Notes: generated from the sequence alone by a model not told the origin. Numbered from the stretch's first letter, positions 25,810 through 36,051 are shown. The stretch: DNA of 64,000 nt from Asticcacaulis sp. YBE204 (GCF_000495855.1 NZ_AWGF01000014.1:86047-150046), one strand, 5' to 3'. Translations and numbers: made by a program.

Positions 25810-27078
25810 TTATTTGCGACAGGCCCCGGGGGCCGTGGCCGGCTTCAGCCCCTTGAACATAGACAGCGGCACTGCCGCCGCCATAGCCGCCGCTCCGTCA
25901 TCGTCCGGATGCAGATGATCTCCGACATCGTATTCGGCCTTCAGCAGGCCAGACCCCGGCATCGCCTCCACCGCGCGGTCGAAGTCGATCACGCCATCGA
26001 ACGCCCCACCCTCGCGGATCCAGGCATTTATCCGCTGACGGCGGGATTCCTTTTCCTCGGCATAGTAGTTCTTGAAGACCGTCCCCTTGAACGGCGTCAG
26101 AGTGGCGGCATAGACCCGGATACAGCGTTCGCGCGCCCGCGCCGCCAGTTGCCGGTAGCCGTCGATCAGCTCTTCCGCCGATACGTATTCCGCCGCCCCC
26201 GGCCCTTCCGCGTGCCCCAGATCGTTGATGCCGATCAGGATAATCACCGCGCCGACATTAGGCTGGTTGAGCACATCGCGATCGAAGCGCGACAGGCCGG
26301 ACTCGCCGAAGCGCGCCGATTGCCCGTGGTGCAGCAAACGGTTGCCGCTCAGCCCGGCATTGACCACGCTCAGTTTCATTTTAGCGGTCTCCAGCCGCTG
26401 GCTGAGGATTTCCGGCCAGGTCCCGCCCTTGTCCGGCGTAATGCCGTAACCGTCGGTGATCGAATCGCCGAAGGTGACGACGGCGGCCTTTGCGGGCGTG
26501 TCGGCCACCTCGACCCCGACGATCCACGGAAAGGCGCGACCGATGCCGATATCCGCCTTGCTTTCGGGCAGTTCGGCAGCCGAGGTCTGACGGCCCGACG
26601 CGATGTAGATTACCCCACGCTGGATATCATGCAGGGTCGTGATCTTTGTCGGCCCGGATATATAGAGAGAGAGCGCCAGATCGCTGTTGGCGGCGACCCT
26701 GAGCGGCACAGGATCGCTGATCGCATAGGCGCCCGGCGCGATGGTCACGCCCTTGCGGCCATTGAAGGTCAGTTCGCGGTCGCTGGCGGTATCGATACGG
26801 CTGCCGGTCAGGCGCCGCGCCACACGCACCTCGTCAAGGCGCAGCCGAGTGGTTCCGTAAGCATTTGAAAGCCGGATGCGCACCTGTTCGCCTCCGGCGC
26901 TAACGCGCACGATTTGCCGCAAGGTCTTGTCTTCGATGGGCTTGTCTGCCTTTCCGGCGGGCTCCGGCGCCGCATACCACGTCGACACCCAGTTTGCGGG
27001 GGCCTTCGCCTGCACCGGCATGGCCAGCAATAAGGCGGCAACCACCCCTCCGGCGAGGCAGCGGACTTTGAAGATCAT
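25810..27078 (-). CDS. secreted SGNH/GDSL-family hydrolase
   Basis: A 422-residue protein with a signal peptide (to about QAKA, residue 26). An N-terminal beta-rich region (about 30-190) precedes a GDSL esterase domain: GDSITDG with nucleophile S206, SGNRLLH (block II) at 244, GIND with N285 (block III), and D387-x-x-H390 (block V). Enzymes of this layout remove acyl groups from carbohydrates or lipids; the exact substrate cannot be told. It is a single gene. Confidence 0.9.
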   Translation of the reverse strand: MIFKVRCLAGGVVAALLLAMPVQAKAPANWVSTWYAAPEPAGKADKPIEDKTLRQIVRVSAGGEQVRIRLSNAYGTTRLRLDEVRVARRLTGSRIDTASDRELTFNGRKGVTIAPGAYAISDPVPLRVAANSDLALSLYISGPTKITTLHDIQRGVIYIASGRQTSAAELPESKADIGIGRAFPWIVGVEVADTPAKAAVVTFGDSITDGYGITPDKGGTWPEILSQRLETAKMKLSVVNAGLSGNRLLHHGQSARFGESGLSRFDRDVLNQPNVGAVIILIGINDLGHAEGPGAAEYVSAEELIDGYRQLAARARERCIRVYAATLTPFKGTVFKNYYAEEKESRRQRINAWIREGGAFDGVIDFDRAVEAMPGSGLLKAEYDVGDHLHPDDDGAAAMAAAVPLSMFKGLKPATAPGACRK

Positions 27079-27149
27079 CGGACGGCTTCCCTGAGTTTGT
27101 TTTGCTCACAGAAGGCCAGATTGCCGTGCGAAATTCAAGCCGCGAAAAC

Positions 27150-27202
27150 GCGCTGGTTCGGTAATGAAAGAGGGAGATGGTGCCTGGAGCCGGAATCGAA
27201 CC
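27150..27202. repeat. partial duplicate of the tRNA-Phe 3' end and downstream DNA
   Basis: 27178-27202 equals the last 25 nt of tRNA-Phe (T-loop to CCA), and 27150-27177 resembles the DNA just after the tRNA (27234-27260), for example GCGCTGGTTCGG at both. The unit lies 84 bp from its parent. It cannot fold as a tRNA. It may be an old duplication or an att remnant. Confidence 0.8.
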
Positions 27203-27260
27203 CCTGTTTGCGACAGCAAACAAACTCAATAATGCGCTGGTTCGGCAACGAAGTGAGAGA

Positions 27261-27336
27261 TGGTGCCTGGAGCCGGAATCGAACCAGCGACACGCGGATT
27301 TTCAATCCGCTGCTCTACCAACTGAGCTATCCAGGC
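27261..27336 (-). tRNA. tRNA-Phe (GAA), CCA encoded
   Basis: The 76-nt cloverleaf has acceptor GCCTGGA / TCCAGGC, discriminator A, D arm GCTC/GAGC, anticodon arm GCGGA / TCCGC around TTGAAAA (anticodon GAA), and T arm GCTGG / CCGGC. It lies downstream of yacG's cluster, a common alphaproteobacterial neighbourhood. Confidence 0.97.
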
Positions 27337-27444
27337 ACTTCTTGCATCGACGGGCCTTGGTGCACCGCGTCGGGAGGTCGCTCTATAAGGGAGGCAAAAT
27401 GGCTTGGCAAGCGCGTAAACGGGCAAAATATCGAAAAATCGGCT

Positions 27445-27696
27445 TTAATCCGCGTCTTCGTCGTCAAAAGATGAGGATAAGTTTTCCGATCTGGTCGGCA
27501 CATTGTCCGGCACGTCTTCTTCGACGCTGAGGCTGCCCGCCCCCCCGATAACATACTCGCCTTTAAGCCAGTGCAGCATGTCCATATCGGCGCAGCGCTT
27601 GGAACAGAACGGCGCGTAGCTCTTCGCCGCATTGGGCAGAAGCGGATCGGGCAGATGATAGGGTTTATGGCAATAGGCGCAGAATTTCTCGGTCAT
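27445..27696 (-). CDS. yacG: DNA gyrase inhibitor YacG
   Basis: An 83-residue zinc protein. Ligands C6, C9, C31 and C35 come in the YacG order (C-x2-C, then C-x3-C), followed by the family block ADMDMLHWLKGEYVI. E. coli YacG binds GyrB and blocks DNA binding. The C-terminus is acidic. It is last in infA-maf-RNase-yacG, 18 bp after the RNase gene. Confidence 0.93.
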   Translation of the reverse strand: MTEKFCAYCHKPYHLPDPLLPNAAKSYAPFCSKRCADMDMLHWLKGEYVIGGAGSLSVEEDVPDNVPTRSENLSSSFDDEDAD

Positions 27697-27714
27697 AACG
27701 GCTATATAGGCCGC

Positions 27715-28743
27715 TCAGCGCTTGCGGACAACTGTCGGCGCGGCGTGATCCACGACCTCAACGCTCAGGCGCGGCGACAGGGGATCGAGGCTGTCCTTCA
27801 GGCATTGGCGCACGATACCCGCCACCAATTGCGGGGCGCGCAGGATGAACATGGCTCCGACATCCGAGCGCGCTTCGGCCACCGCCTGCCACAGCAGACG
27901 GCGGGCAGCCCGCAAGGTCGCCGTATGGGGATCGTCGATCGGTGCAGCCCCCCACGGACGGGTGAATTCGTAGGTCCCGAAACGCGTGATCGGCCCGCTG
28001 ATGATACGCGGCCCCTCGGCGGCAAAGGCGTCGCGCAGGATGCCGGTCAGCTTTTCGCCGTTATGCTTGGAACCGATCAGATCGACCACAACCAGACCCG
28101 CGAGATTGGCCAGTCTGAGCCGTCGCGCAACCTCGGAAAGCGCGCGTTCATTGGTCGCCTTGATGGCCTGTTTGGGGGCCTTGGCCAGTCCCTCCCCCGC
28201 CCCGCCGAGATCGACGTCGCAGGCGATCAGCGCCCGCGTCGGCTCGATGGTCAGGAAGGCCCCGTCGGGCAGGTCGGTGCTGGGGTTGAGCGCCTGCGCC
28301 TCGGCGATGTCGAGCGCGTCGGCGGCGTCCTCACCCTCGATCAGCTCGAACGTGCCCTTGGGGTCGATCAGGTGGCGCGCCTGGGCCATCAGACGGCCTT
28401 TGAGGTCGAGCGGCGGAGAGACTCTACACGGCGTGTCTCCGGGACCGATATAGCGGGCGCGCGGGCGTTTTTCGGCACGGGCCTCGGCGGCGATCTGGAC
28501 CTCGATGGCCGCGCCTTCGTTCAGCGTCACGTCTTTGGCCAAGTCGAGCATGGCCTCGGACCCGTCGGCCAGTTTCAGGAAGCCGACGCCGCCGGTCTTG
28601 GCGGTCAGGCGGGCGACCGAGCGCACACCCCACAGGCACAGCGACGGGTCATCGACGCGGCCTTCGGCGTAGAGCCACGGCTGACCGTTCTGCACCACAC
28701 AGGCGCGGGCCAAACTAAAGCGGGCCTCATAGAAGAGTTTCAA
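27715..28743 (-). CDS. RNase E/G family protein, short form
   Basis: At 342 residues it is shorter than RNase G (about 490) and E. It keeps the 5'-sensor/RNase-H-like fold and the catalytic centre: LTIEPTRALIACDVDLGG with D176 and LAGLVVVDLIG with D221 align with the two metal-binding Asp of RNase E (IEQTEALTAIDVNSG and GGIIVIDFIDM). The S1 domain insertion and the zinc-link Cys pair seem reduced or lost. Such short homologues sit between maf and yacG in many Alphaproteobacteria. Its stop overlaps nothing, but its start overlaps the maf stop by 4 bp. Confidence 0.85.
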   Translation of the reverse strand: MKLFYEARFSLARACVVQNGQPWLYAEGRVDDPSLCLWGVRSVARLTAKTGGVGFLKLADGSEAMLDLAKDVTLNEGAAIEVQIAAEARAEKRPRARYIGPGDTPCRVSPPLDLKGRLMAQARHLIDPKGTFELIEGEDAADALDIAEAQALNPSTDLPDGAFLTIEPTRALIACDVDLGGAGEGLAKAPKQAIKATNERALSEVARRLRLANLAGLVVVDLIGSKHNGEKLTGILRDAFAAEGPRIISGPITRFGTYEFTRPWGAAPIDDPHTATLRAARRLLWQAVAEARSDVGAMFILRAPQLVAGIVRQCLKDSLDPLSPRLSVEVVDHAAPTVVRKR

Positions 28744-29309
28744 CGGTAGCCCGCCCCGTTCAGCATCAGGGCGGTTTCGTAGGTCGGCAGCCCTACCACC
28801 GACGGGAACGAACCGTTGATATGGATGACAAAGGCTCCGGCGCGGCCCTGAATGCCATAGCCGCCCGCCTTACCGATACCTTCCCCCGAGGCGATGTAGC
28901 CGTCGATATCGGCAGCGCTCAACCGTTTGAACAGCAGGCGCGTCTCGACGACCTTATGCGACAGTCCGCTCGGCGACATCAGGGCGACGCCGGTAAAGAC
29001 GCGATGATTGCGGCCCGACAGGAGCTCCAGACATTGCCGCACCTCGGCCTCGGTCTCCGCCTTGGGCAGGATACGGCGACCGACACCGACCACCGTATCG
29101 GCGGCCAGCACGAAGGCAGGCGCACCGAACGAGGCCGCCACGGCCTCGGCCTTGGCTCGCGACAGACGCAGCGCCAGTTCGCGCGGCGTCTCCCCCTTGA
29201 GCGGGGTTTCATCGATGTCGGAAGCGATTATGTGATCGGGCTTCAGACCGATCTGGGCCAGCAGGTCCACGCGGCGGGGACTGGCGCTGGCCAGAATAAA
29301 GGGCGCCAT
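28740..29309 (-). CDS. maf: Maf-like nucleoside triphosphate pyrophosphatase
   Basis: A 189-residue cytoplasmic enzyme that hydrolyses non-canonical or excess NTPs to NMP and PPi. The start FILASASPRRVDLLAQIGL is the family signature; DIDETPLKGETPRELALRL and ADTVVGVG (catalytic Asp) follow, and GKAGGYGIQGRAG is near residue 150. It begins 10 bp after infA and overlaps the RNase gene by 4 bp. Confidence 0.95.
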   Translation of the reverse strand: MAPFILASASPRRVDLLAQIGLKPDHIIASDIDETPLKGETPRELALRLSRAKAEAVAASFGAPAFVLAADTVVGVGRRILPKAETEAEVRQCLELLSGRNHRVFTGVALMSPSGLSHKVVETRLLFKRLSAADIDGYIASGEGIGKAGGYGIQGRAGAFVIHINGSFPSVVGLPTYETALMLNGAGYR

Positions 29310-29319
29310 GCGCGCCCTC

Positions 29320-29541
29320 TTACTTGAAGCGATAGGTGATACGGCCCTTGGTCAGGTCGTAGGGGGTCATTTCGACCATGATCTTGTCACCGGCCAGCAC
29401 GCGGATGCGGTTCTTGCGCATCTTGCCCGCGGTGTGCGCGATGATTTCGTGCCCGGAGTCTTCGAGCTTCACGCGAAAGGTCGCGTTCGGCAGCAGTTCA
29501 ACCACAACGCCCGCAAACTCCAAAAGTTCTTCTTTTGCCAT
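29320..29541 (-). CDS. infA: translation initiation factor IF-1
   Basis: A 73-residue S1-fold protein that binds the ribosomal A site during initiation. The start is ATG at 29541, giving [13 protein letters not shown], the family's usual N-terminus; the frame extends 42 bases further upstream but that would add unrelated hydrophobic residues. [20 protein letters not shown] is the conserved core. It heads infA-maf-RNase-yacG. Confidence 0.97.
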   Translation of the reverse strand: MAKEELLEFAGVVVELLPNATFRVKLEDSGHEIIAHTAGKMRKNRIRVLAGDKIMVEMTPYDLTKGRITYRFK

Positions 29542-29657
29542 TCGGTCCCACAATAAAAGGAAAAACAGGCGAATCTGCCACACAGCAGCGCCCGGTAAAA
29601 TCGTGGCGCTCCCTTTATACCCAAACGGGTTTTGAGGGAAGGCCTAAAACAGACGGC

Positions 29658-29689
29658 AAAAGGCGGTGCCGCCTTTCGGAGACACCGCC
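29658..29689 (-). terminator. terminator after the outer-membrane protein gene
   Basis: On the minus strand GGCGGTG pairs with CACCGCC and is followed by TTTTGCC. An alternative stem AAAGGCGG / CCGCCTTT lies in the same stretch. Confidence 0.75.
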
Positions 29690-29744
29690 CTGTGCGTCGC
29701 GGCAAGGCCTGAGGAGCACTTTGCCGCGACACCTGATGTGTGAA

Positions 29745-30272
29745 TTAGAACTTCTTCACGACGCTGACGGTCACGTTATCGGCGTCGCCCTTGTCGTCCT
29801 TGAACGACGAGCGGGTATAGTCGCCGCGGATGGCGTAGGACTCATTCAGGTGGACCTGAGCGCCGACACCGACATCAAGCGCGGTACCGTCTTCGGCAAT
29901 GGCCTGATTGTTGTACTTTTTCAGCTTGGTGTCCGAGACACCCACGCGGCCGATCAGATCGACCTTATCGCTGACCGGCACGAAGCCTACAGCATAGGCG
30001 GCCTTCTTGTTGGTCAGCTTGTAACGGCCGGTATTGGTCGTGTCACCGTTGGTGCCCGAGGCCAGTTCACCCTCGACACCGAAGTGCGGGGTCAGCTTGG
30101 CGCCGACGCGGGCGTTCATCGAGTTCAGGCTGGAATCGGATTCGTTATTGTCGGTCGCGGTGGCGCCGATCGAGCCGTAGACTTGCGGCTGCGAAAGGGA
30201 CTGCGCGGAAGCGGTGGTCGCGCCGAAGGCGGCGGCGGCAATCGCGGCGGTCGCAAAAAGCATGGTCTTCAT
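29745..30272 (-). CDS. small outer-membrane beta-barrel protein
   Basis: A 175-residue protein with a clear signal peptide (to ASAQ, residue 24). Alternating beta strands (VYGSIGATA, VGAKLTPHFGVEGELA, KAAYAVGFVPV, VDLIGRVGVSDTK, YAIRGDYTRS) follow, ending VSVVKKF with the terminal Phe recognised by the BAM complex. This is an 8-strand OmpA/OmpW-like barrel without a periplasmic domain. Function unknown. The leader upstream is about 200 bp and free of genes. Confidence 0.82.
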   Translation of the reverse strand: MKTMLFATAAIAAAAFGATTASAQSLSQPQVYGSIGATATDNNESDSSLNSMNARVGAKLTPHFGVEGELASGTNGDTTNTGRYKLTNKKAAYAVGFVPVSDKVDLIGRVGVSDTKLKKYNNQAIAEDGTALDVGVGAQVHLNESYAIRGDYTRSSFKDDKGDADNVTVSVVKKF

Positions 30273-30720
30273 GGTAGGCTCCTTTAGTCTTTATTCATGT
30301 GCCGCACGGTCTCTTTTGGCCGTGCTAAATACCGACGGGTTCAATGCCCGTTCGATGAATTGAATATGGAGACGTAAAGGGGCGGCTTTGCGCCGGGCAA
30401 AAGGCCATTTCTGGCCTTTTTCATAAGAATATCATCAATTTAACCTCAATTGAGGCGCTTTCGCCATGTTGATGAACCGAACATGAACCGATCCGCGTCA
30501 GGAGCAAATTTCTTCAAACGCGACCTTAAAAACACACATGATTTTCAGATAATATCCTCTCCTCCCTACGCAGTGGGGAGGTGGCAGCCCACAGGGCTGA
30601 CGGAGGGGGAGGACTCCGGATTTCCACGGGCGGAGACTTGGGTTAGCGGCTGCGCCGCCCCCTCCGGCTCGCTGCCTATCGGCATCGATCCACCTCCCCA
30701 CTGCGTAGGGAGGAGGGAGA
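30273..30720. other. 450-bp non-coding region with leader and REP-type element
   Basis: The left half (30273-30480) should hold the promoter and leader of the outer-membrane gene. The right part contains a compound repeat element (30547-30719). No gene with a ribosome site was found in either strand. Confidence 0.6.
30547..30719. repeat. BIME-like element: two inverted REP palindromes
   Basis: CTCCTCCCTACGCAGTGGGG at the left end is repeated in inverted orientation at the right end (CCCCACTGCGTAGGGAGGAG). The 120 bp between them contains GGTGGCAGCCC and GGGCTGACGGAGGGGG, which can also pair locally. The same core stands alone at 9733-9759. It lies directly at the stop of the UPF0262 gene. 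Confidence 0.85.
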
Positions 30721-31176
30721 CTAAGCCCGCAGATGCAGGGCGTGGATCAGAGTGAACAGCCGCCGCGCGGTTTCGTGGTCGATGTCGATTTTGCCGCTCA
30801 GGCGTTCGGTCAGCAGTTCCGCCCCGTCGTTATGCACACCGCGACGGCCCATGTCGATCGACTCGATCTGCCCCACCGTGGCGTTTTTCAGCGCCTCGTA
30901 ATAGCTTTCGCAGATCATGGCGTAGTCCTTCATGATCGGCTTGAGCGGCGTGAATGACAGCATGATCTTCTTCGCATAGCCCTCACCCGTCACGTCAAAG
31001 ACCAGCCGCCCGTCCTCATAGGCCAGACGCAGGTCGTATGTGTCCGCCGTCCCGCCGTCGGGTTTGAAGCTGTTCTTTTCGATCAGGTCGAACATGGCTA
31101 CCTGACGTTCGTGTTCGACCTCGGTCGAGGGCGAGGACAGGCTGTCGGGATCGATCTCGATACGGGCAATCTTCAT
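30721..31176 (-). CDS. UPF0262 family protein
   Basis: A 151-residue cytoplasmic protein of unknown function, confined to Alphaproteobacteria. The start is ATG at 31176 (MKIARIEIDPDSL), with GAGGAC upstream. The blocks FDLIEKNSFKP, LSFTPLKPIMKDYAMICESYYEA and ETARRLFTLIHALHLRA are family-typical. It usually stands near hisD and murA; here hisD is absent. Confidence 0.9.
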   Translation of the reverse strand: MKIARIEIDPDSLSSPSTEVEHERQVAMFDLIEKNSFKPDGGTADTYDLRLAYEDGRLVFDVTGEGYAKKIMLSFTPLKPIMKDYAMICESYYEALKNATVGQIESIDMGRRGVHNDGAELLTERLSGKIDIDHETARRLFTLIHALHLRA

Positions 31177-31194
31177 TCTGCTCTGTCCTCTTAA

Positions 31195-31238
31195 GCGCAT
31201 TCCGAAAAGTGCGAAGCGGTTTTCGGGCCCAAATGCGC
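31195..31238. repeat. alphaproteobacterial intergenic palindrome
   Basis: GCGCATTCCGAAAA, then GTGCGAAGCGG, then TTTTCGG and ATGCGC form a long interrupted hairpin. Sequences of this type (GCGCATTCCGAAAA...GCGGTTTTCGG) are scattered in intergenic DNA of Alphaproteobacteria. Here it lies where hisD would be expected. Confidence 0.8.
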
Positions 31239-31243
31239 GACAA

Positions 31244-31696
31244 CTATAATGGGTGGTTGGGGGTGGAGCGCGCCCTGTGCGGGGCCGCCAGATCCATGAA
31301 CAGTATATCGAGCGCCTCGACTTCGATGCGCAGTTCCGCGGCCGATTTGCCCGCGAAGGTCAGGCCGACAACATAGGCCGGCGCGTCGAGCGCTTCAAGG
31401 CTGAGGTCGAGCAGCGCCATGCCATGCGGCGGCTTGGCGAGATCGAAGCCGCGCGATTTCAGCCCGGTGATCGAGCCGATCTGCAAGGCGCAGTTGGCGC
31501 GCAGCGGTTGACGACTTTGATGCTCATGGCAGAAGCGGTTCATGCGCAGGGTCAGGGCACGCGAGCGCTGATCGTAGTGCACGTCGTCGCCGCGCAGGGC
31601 AGCGTCCTGAAGCAGGGCCGCCAGCGGCAGCACGTCTTCGGCGTTCTGCGCCAGAAGCCGTAGATGTTTATGCGGTTTTTTGAAAAAGCCGAACAC
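31244..31696 (-). CDS. DUF2948 family protein
   Basis: A 150-residue cytoplasmic protein of unknown function. LRLLAQNAEDVLPLAALLQDA at the start, the middle RALTLRMNRFCHE and the C-terminal FAGKSAAELRIEVEALDILFMDL are typical of DUF2948, which accompanies murA in Alphaproteobacteria. It begins 9 bp after the murA stop. Confidence 0.9.
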   Translation of the reverse strand: MFGFFKKPHKHLRLLAQNAEDVLPLAALLQDAALRGDDVHYDQRSRALTLRMNRFCHEHQSRQPLRANCALQIGSITGLKSRGFDLAKPPHGMALLDLSLEALDAPAYVVGLTFAGKSAAELRIEVEALDILFMDLAAPHRARSTPNHPL

Positions 31697-31705
31697 CCGC
31701 GCGCC

Positions 31706-33007
<1,302 letters not shown>

Positions 33008-33114
33008 ATATACGCCTAATCTTCGTTGGTGCGCCGTTTCAAAGTGAAGACTCATAACGGCAATCGGTTGAATAGGCGGTTCTACATCACCACGCGCTAG
33101 GTGCAATAAGAAAG

Positions 33115-33261
33115 CTATTCGCTAACGTCATCGTTAGTGGACGGCGCGGATTGGTCAGGTTTGCGTGCGGCGGCCTTGCGGCGTTGCAGATTGGCGCGCA
33201 GAGCCGCTGCGACACGGGCGGCCTTCTCGTCTTTTTCGCTTTTCTTGGGCGTATCGGTCAT
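33115..33261 (-). CDS. small conserved basic protein upstream of murA
   Basis: A 48-residue protein from ATG at 33261 ([13 protein letters not shown]). The core [19 protein letters not shown] is like that of small proteins found beside murA in many Alphaproteobacteria. It is highly charged and helical, of unknown role. The frame starts further upstream but those residues are unlike the family. It is 107 bp upstream of murA. Confidence 0.65.
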   Translation of the reverse strand: MTDTPKKSEKDEKAARVAAALRANLQRRKAAARKPDQSAPSTNDDVSE

Positions 33262-33403
33262 ATCGTGTCCCGGTGTTTCGACCCGATTTAGCGCGCCATC
33301 CACAAAAAGCGAGGGATAAATCGCCATTTCGCGCACTTTTTGCTTTGCGTTTTGAACGGTCTTCGCTATGACGCCCGCCTCAGCCGGTGTTTACGCCGGT
33401 TCA

Positions 33404-33469
<66 letters not shown>

Positions 33470-33478
<9 letters not shown>

Positions 33479-33519
33479 TGAAGGCCCAAGCCCCATAAGG
33501 GTTTGGGCCTTCGCCATAT
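33470..33519. repeat. tRNA-Thr 3' end and terminator, left copy of a flanking repeat
   Basis: Two blocks, ACGGCACCATGAAGGCCC (33470-33487) and GGGCCTTCGCCATAT (33505-33519), recur at 36052-36069 and 36085-36099. Only the loop of the enclosed hairpin differs. Confidence 0.85.
33481..33511 (+). terminator. terminator after tRNA-Thr
   Basis: The stem AAGGCCCAAG / TTTGGGCCTT begins two bases after the CCA. It has no long T-run, but its position and stability suit tRNA transcript termination. Confidence 0.75.
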
Positions 33520-33710
33520 TTACGCCCTGTAGATAAAATCTGGACTCTGCGCCCATGCCGCCATATGTTTGGTGGCGTTAGGCGGATGTGTGGCCACCCA
33601 ACATCGTCCGCCCTAAAAGCCGTCCAGCATATCCAAATACCGATCAACCATATTTTCTGCCTTTACCCTATCCCGACCTTTCTTTCCGCTTAATTATTAA
33701 AGGCGTCGCG

Positions 33711-36005
33711 GTGCGCATTGCCCTTTTGATCAGCAAGTTATTGCGTCGCATCCCAGGTCGGCCTATCGTACCCTTGACTAACCCAAAGGATTTTTCCGTT
33801 CCCGACACACTTGATATTCAAGGAACCCAGGTCGATTACTGGTCAGCTCTGGACCTTGCCCGCGCCTCGGCTAACGATGGTAATGAAGATAATGCCTTGA
33901 GCATCATAGGCACCTTGTGCGCCCGATTTCCGGACAATGATCCGGCTTACAATTTGCAAATTGAAATCGTCGCCCGTCGCGATCTGGAACAAGCAGAAGT
34001 TTTGGCTCAAAAAGCGCTCGAACGCTTTCCGCAAGGGGTCTGGACGTGGGATATCGCGGCCAGAATAGCGGAGCAGTCCGGCAACGACGTCAAGGCTTTC
34101 GCCCGCTGGAAAACGCTGTCGGAATTTGCCAGAGATCATCAACGCGCCCCGATCGCCATGATGCATATACTAAGCCGACACAATCGAACCGACCTGATCC
34201 ATACGATGTCCCTGACCGGGGCCGCCGACCTTGCTACCCCCGCGTTCACCGGACAAGACTATCTGATCCCAAAGGATTTACAATTAACCCCCACGCGCCT
34301 GCGGCGTGTGCTGGTCGTTGGTTCATGCCTTACAAGCGGATTTCCCTGGGTCATAAAGAATAGCCATACTCCGGCAGACGCAGATTTCATGCTCTTGAAC
34401 AATGTGGCGGCCATGCCCACGCCACCGCATGCCGTCTCCGATTACGATATGCAGGTGATTCAAATTCCTTTGAGAGCGGTAATCCCTGACAGCACCTATA
34501 CCAACCTTCGATACGACCGCCCTGACGAATACACGGTGGCGTTTGAGGCCGCCTGCGATCGTTTGTCCATGATCCTCAACGAGTATATGGCGCTTAACCG
34601 TTCGCACGGCCTGATGACCTTTGTCATGAACTTCCTCACGCCGCAACAAAACCCGACAGGACGCGCCCTGCCGCGTTACGACCTGCGTAATATGGCCTAT
34701 TTTGTCGAGCGCCTGAATGAACATCTGGCCTCGGAGGTATCTGCACACACCAACAGTTATCTGGTTGATATCGAACGTATTGCCGGCAATATAGGCCGCA
34801 GCCGCCTTCAGGACGATGTCCTGTGGGTAATGTCTCATGGTACGCCGCTTGTCGACGGGGACTTTGAACATGATCAGGGACGTCTTGAAGGCCTTCGGAG
34901 AGCGACCGAATACTATCCCGTTGACTCCCATATCTTCGATCAGACGATCTGGAGCGAAATCGTAGCCATTTATCGCAGCGCTCAACAGACCGACAGCGTC
35001 AAAATGGTGCTCGTCGATCTCGACGACACGCTGTGGCGGGGGGTTCTGGCCGATAATGGGGGTACGCATACCGAAGGCTGGCCCGCCGGTTTCGTCGAAG
35101 CGCTCGCCTTCCTCAAAAAACGTGGCATTATTCTCGGAATTGTTTCAAAAAATACCGAGGCCCGCGTAACAGAACTCTGGCCTTACGCGCACTTCGGCCT
35201 TGATCAATTCGCTACGAAGCGCATCAACTGGCAATCCAAAGCGGAAAACATCAACGAGATACTTTCCGAAGTGAATCTTTTGCCCAAAAGCGTGGTCTAT
35301 ATCGACGACAATCCTGTGGAGCGCGATGTTGTAAAAACCAACTTTCCGGAAATGCGCGTAATCGGGTCAAATCCCTATATGTGGCGTCGCCTGCTTCTGT
35401 GGGCTCCGGAAACTCAGGTAGCGACCATTACCGCCGAGTCGGCCAATCGCTCGGAAATGATCAAGGCTCAGGCCGTGCGTGAAACACAGCGCAAGATCAT
35501 GCCGCGCAGCGAGTTTTTAGCGACTCTGGGCATCGAAGTGTCCGTCATTCGGATCGATGCCACCGATCATCCTAAATTCGCACGCGCCTTCGAGTTGCTC
35601 AACAAAACCAACCAGTTTAACACCACAGGCGTGCGCTGGACGTTTGCTGAAGCCGAGGCCTATATGGCAACGGGCGGCGCATTTTATGCCCTCGAAGTCA
35701 AGGACATGCATACCGCCTATGGGCTGACCGGTGTTCTCTGTGCTTCAGGCGATGAAATTTCACAGTTCGCCATGAGTTGCCGGGTTATCGGCCTGGACGT
35801 TGAAATCGCAGCCGTCGCGCTGGTACTTGAGGCACTTCGCCAGCGCGGTGCCGATTCCGTGTCGGCATCGGTTATCGAGACCAATGCCAATCTGCTTTCG
35901 CGTGATATCTGGGTCAAGACGGGCTTTACAGGTGCGGAAGGACAGTTCACGTCCCACGCCCCGGTCGTCATTCCACCGCATATCAAAGTCGTGGTGTCGG
36001 CATAA
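33711..36005 (+). CDS. FkbH-like HAD-IIIC phosphatase/transferase with GNAT-like end
   Basis: 764 residues from GTG at 33711, with AAAGG eight bases upstream; the open frame runs to 33588, so a longer form is possible. Domains in order: TPR-like helices (about 40-165); an SGNH-like region starting RVLVVGSCLTS near 200; a HAD-IIIC domain with VLVDLDDTLWRGVL (D436, D438), IVSKNTEARV and VVYIDDNPVERDVV; and a GNAT-like C-terminus (AFELLNKTNQFNTTGVRW). FkbH homologues load glyceryl units on carrier proteins for polyketide or surface-glycan pathways. No carrier or polyketide gene is nearby, but a WcbI-type gene follows, suggesting glycan modification. Its G+C is visibly lower than that of neighbours and it lies between two copies of the tRNA-Thr end. 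Confidence 0.85.
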   Translation: MRIALLISKLLRRIPGRPIVPLTNPKDFSVPDTLDIQGTQVDYWSALDLARASANDGNEDNALSIIGTLCARFPDNDPAYNLQIEIVARRDLEQAEVLAQKALERFPQGVWTWDIAARIAEQSGNDVKAFARWKTLSEFARDHQRAPIAMMHILSRHNRTDLIHTMSLTGAADLATPAFTGQDYLIPKDLQLTPTRLRRVLVVGSCLTSGFPWVIKNSHTPADADFMLLNNVAAMPTPPHAVSDYDMQVIQIPLRAVIPDSTYTNLRYDRPDEYTVAFEAACDRLSMILNEYMALNRSHGLMTFVMNFLTPQQNPTGRALPRYDLRNMAYFVERLNEHLASEVSAHTNSYLVDIERIAGNIGRSRLQDDVLWVMSHGTPLVDGDFEHDQGRLEGLRRATEYYPVDSHIFDQTIWSEIVAIYRSAQQTDSVKMVLVDLDDTLWRGVLADNGGTHTEGWPAGFVEALAFLKKRGIILGIVSKNTEARVTELWPYAHFGLDQFATKRINWQSKAENINEILSEVNLLPKSVVYIDDNPVERDVVKTNFPEMRVIGSNPYMWRRLLLWAPETQVATITAESANRSEMIKAQAVRETQRKIMPRSEFLATLGIEVSVIRIDATDHPKFARAFELLNKTNQFNTTGVRWTFAEAEAYMATGGAFYALEVKDMHTAYGLTGVLCASGDEISQFAMSCRVIGLDVEIAAVALVLEALRQRGADSVSASVIETNANLLSRDIWVKTGFTGAEGQFTSHAPVVIPPHIKVVVSA

Positions 36006-36051
36006 TTTCATTCCGCCGCGGACATATGCGACACAGGGTGCCATTCCACCC

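Noticed and set aside
25205..25856. Two plus-strand open frames in the AT-richer gap after exbB
   Set aside because: Neither has a ribosome site, family resemblance or genome-like codon use, and the second enters the SGNH gene antisense. Left as non-coding.
27178..27202. A second tRNA gene beside tRNA-Phe
   Set aside because: Only the T-arm and acceptor 3' half are present; the upstream bases form no anticodon or D arm.
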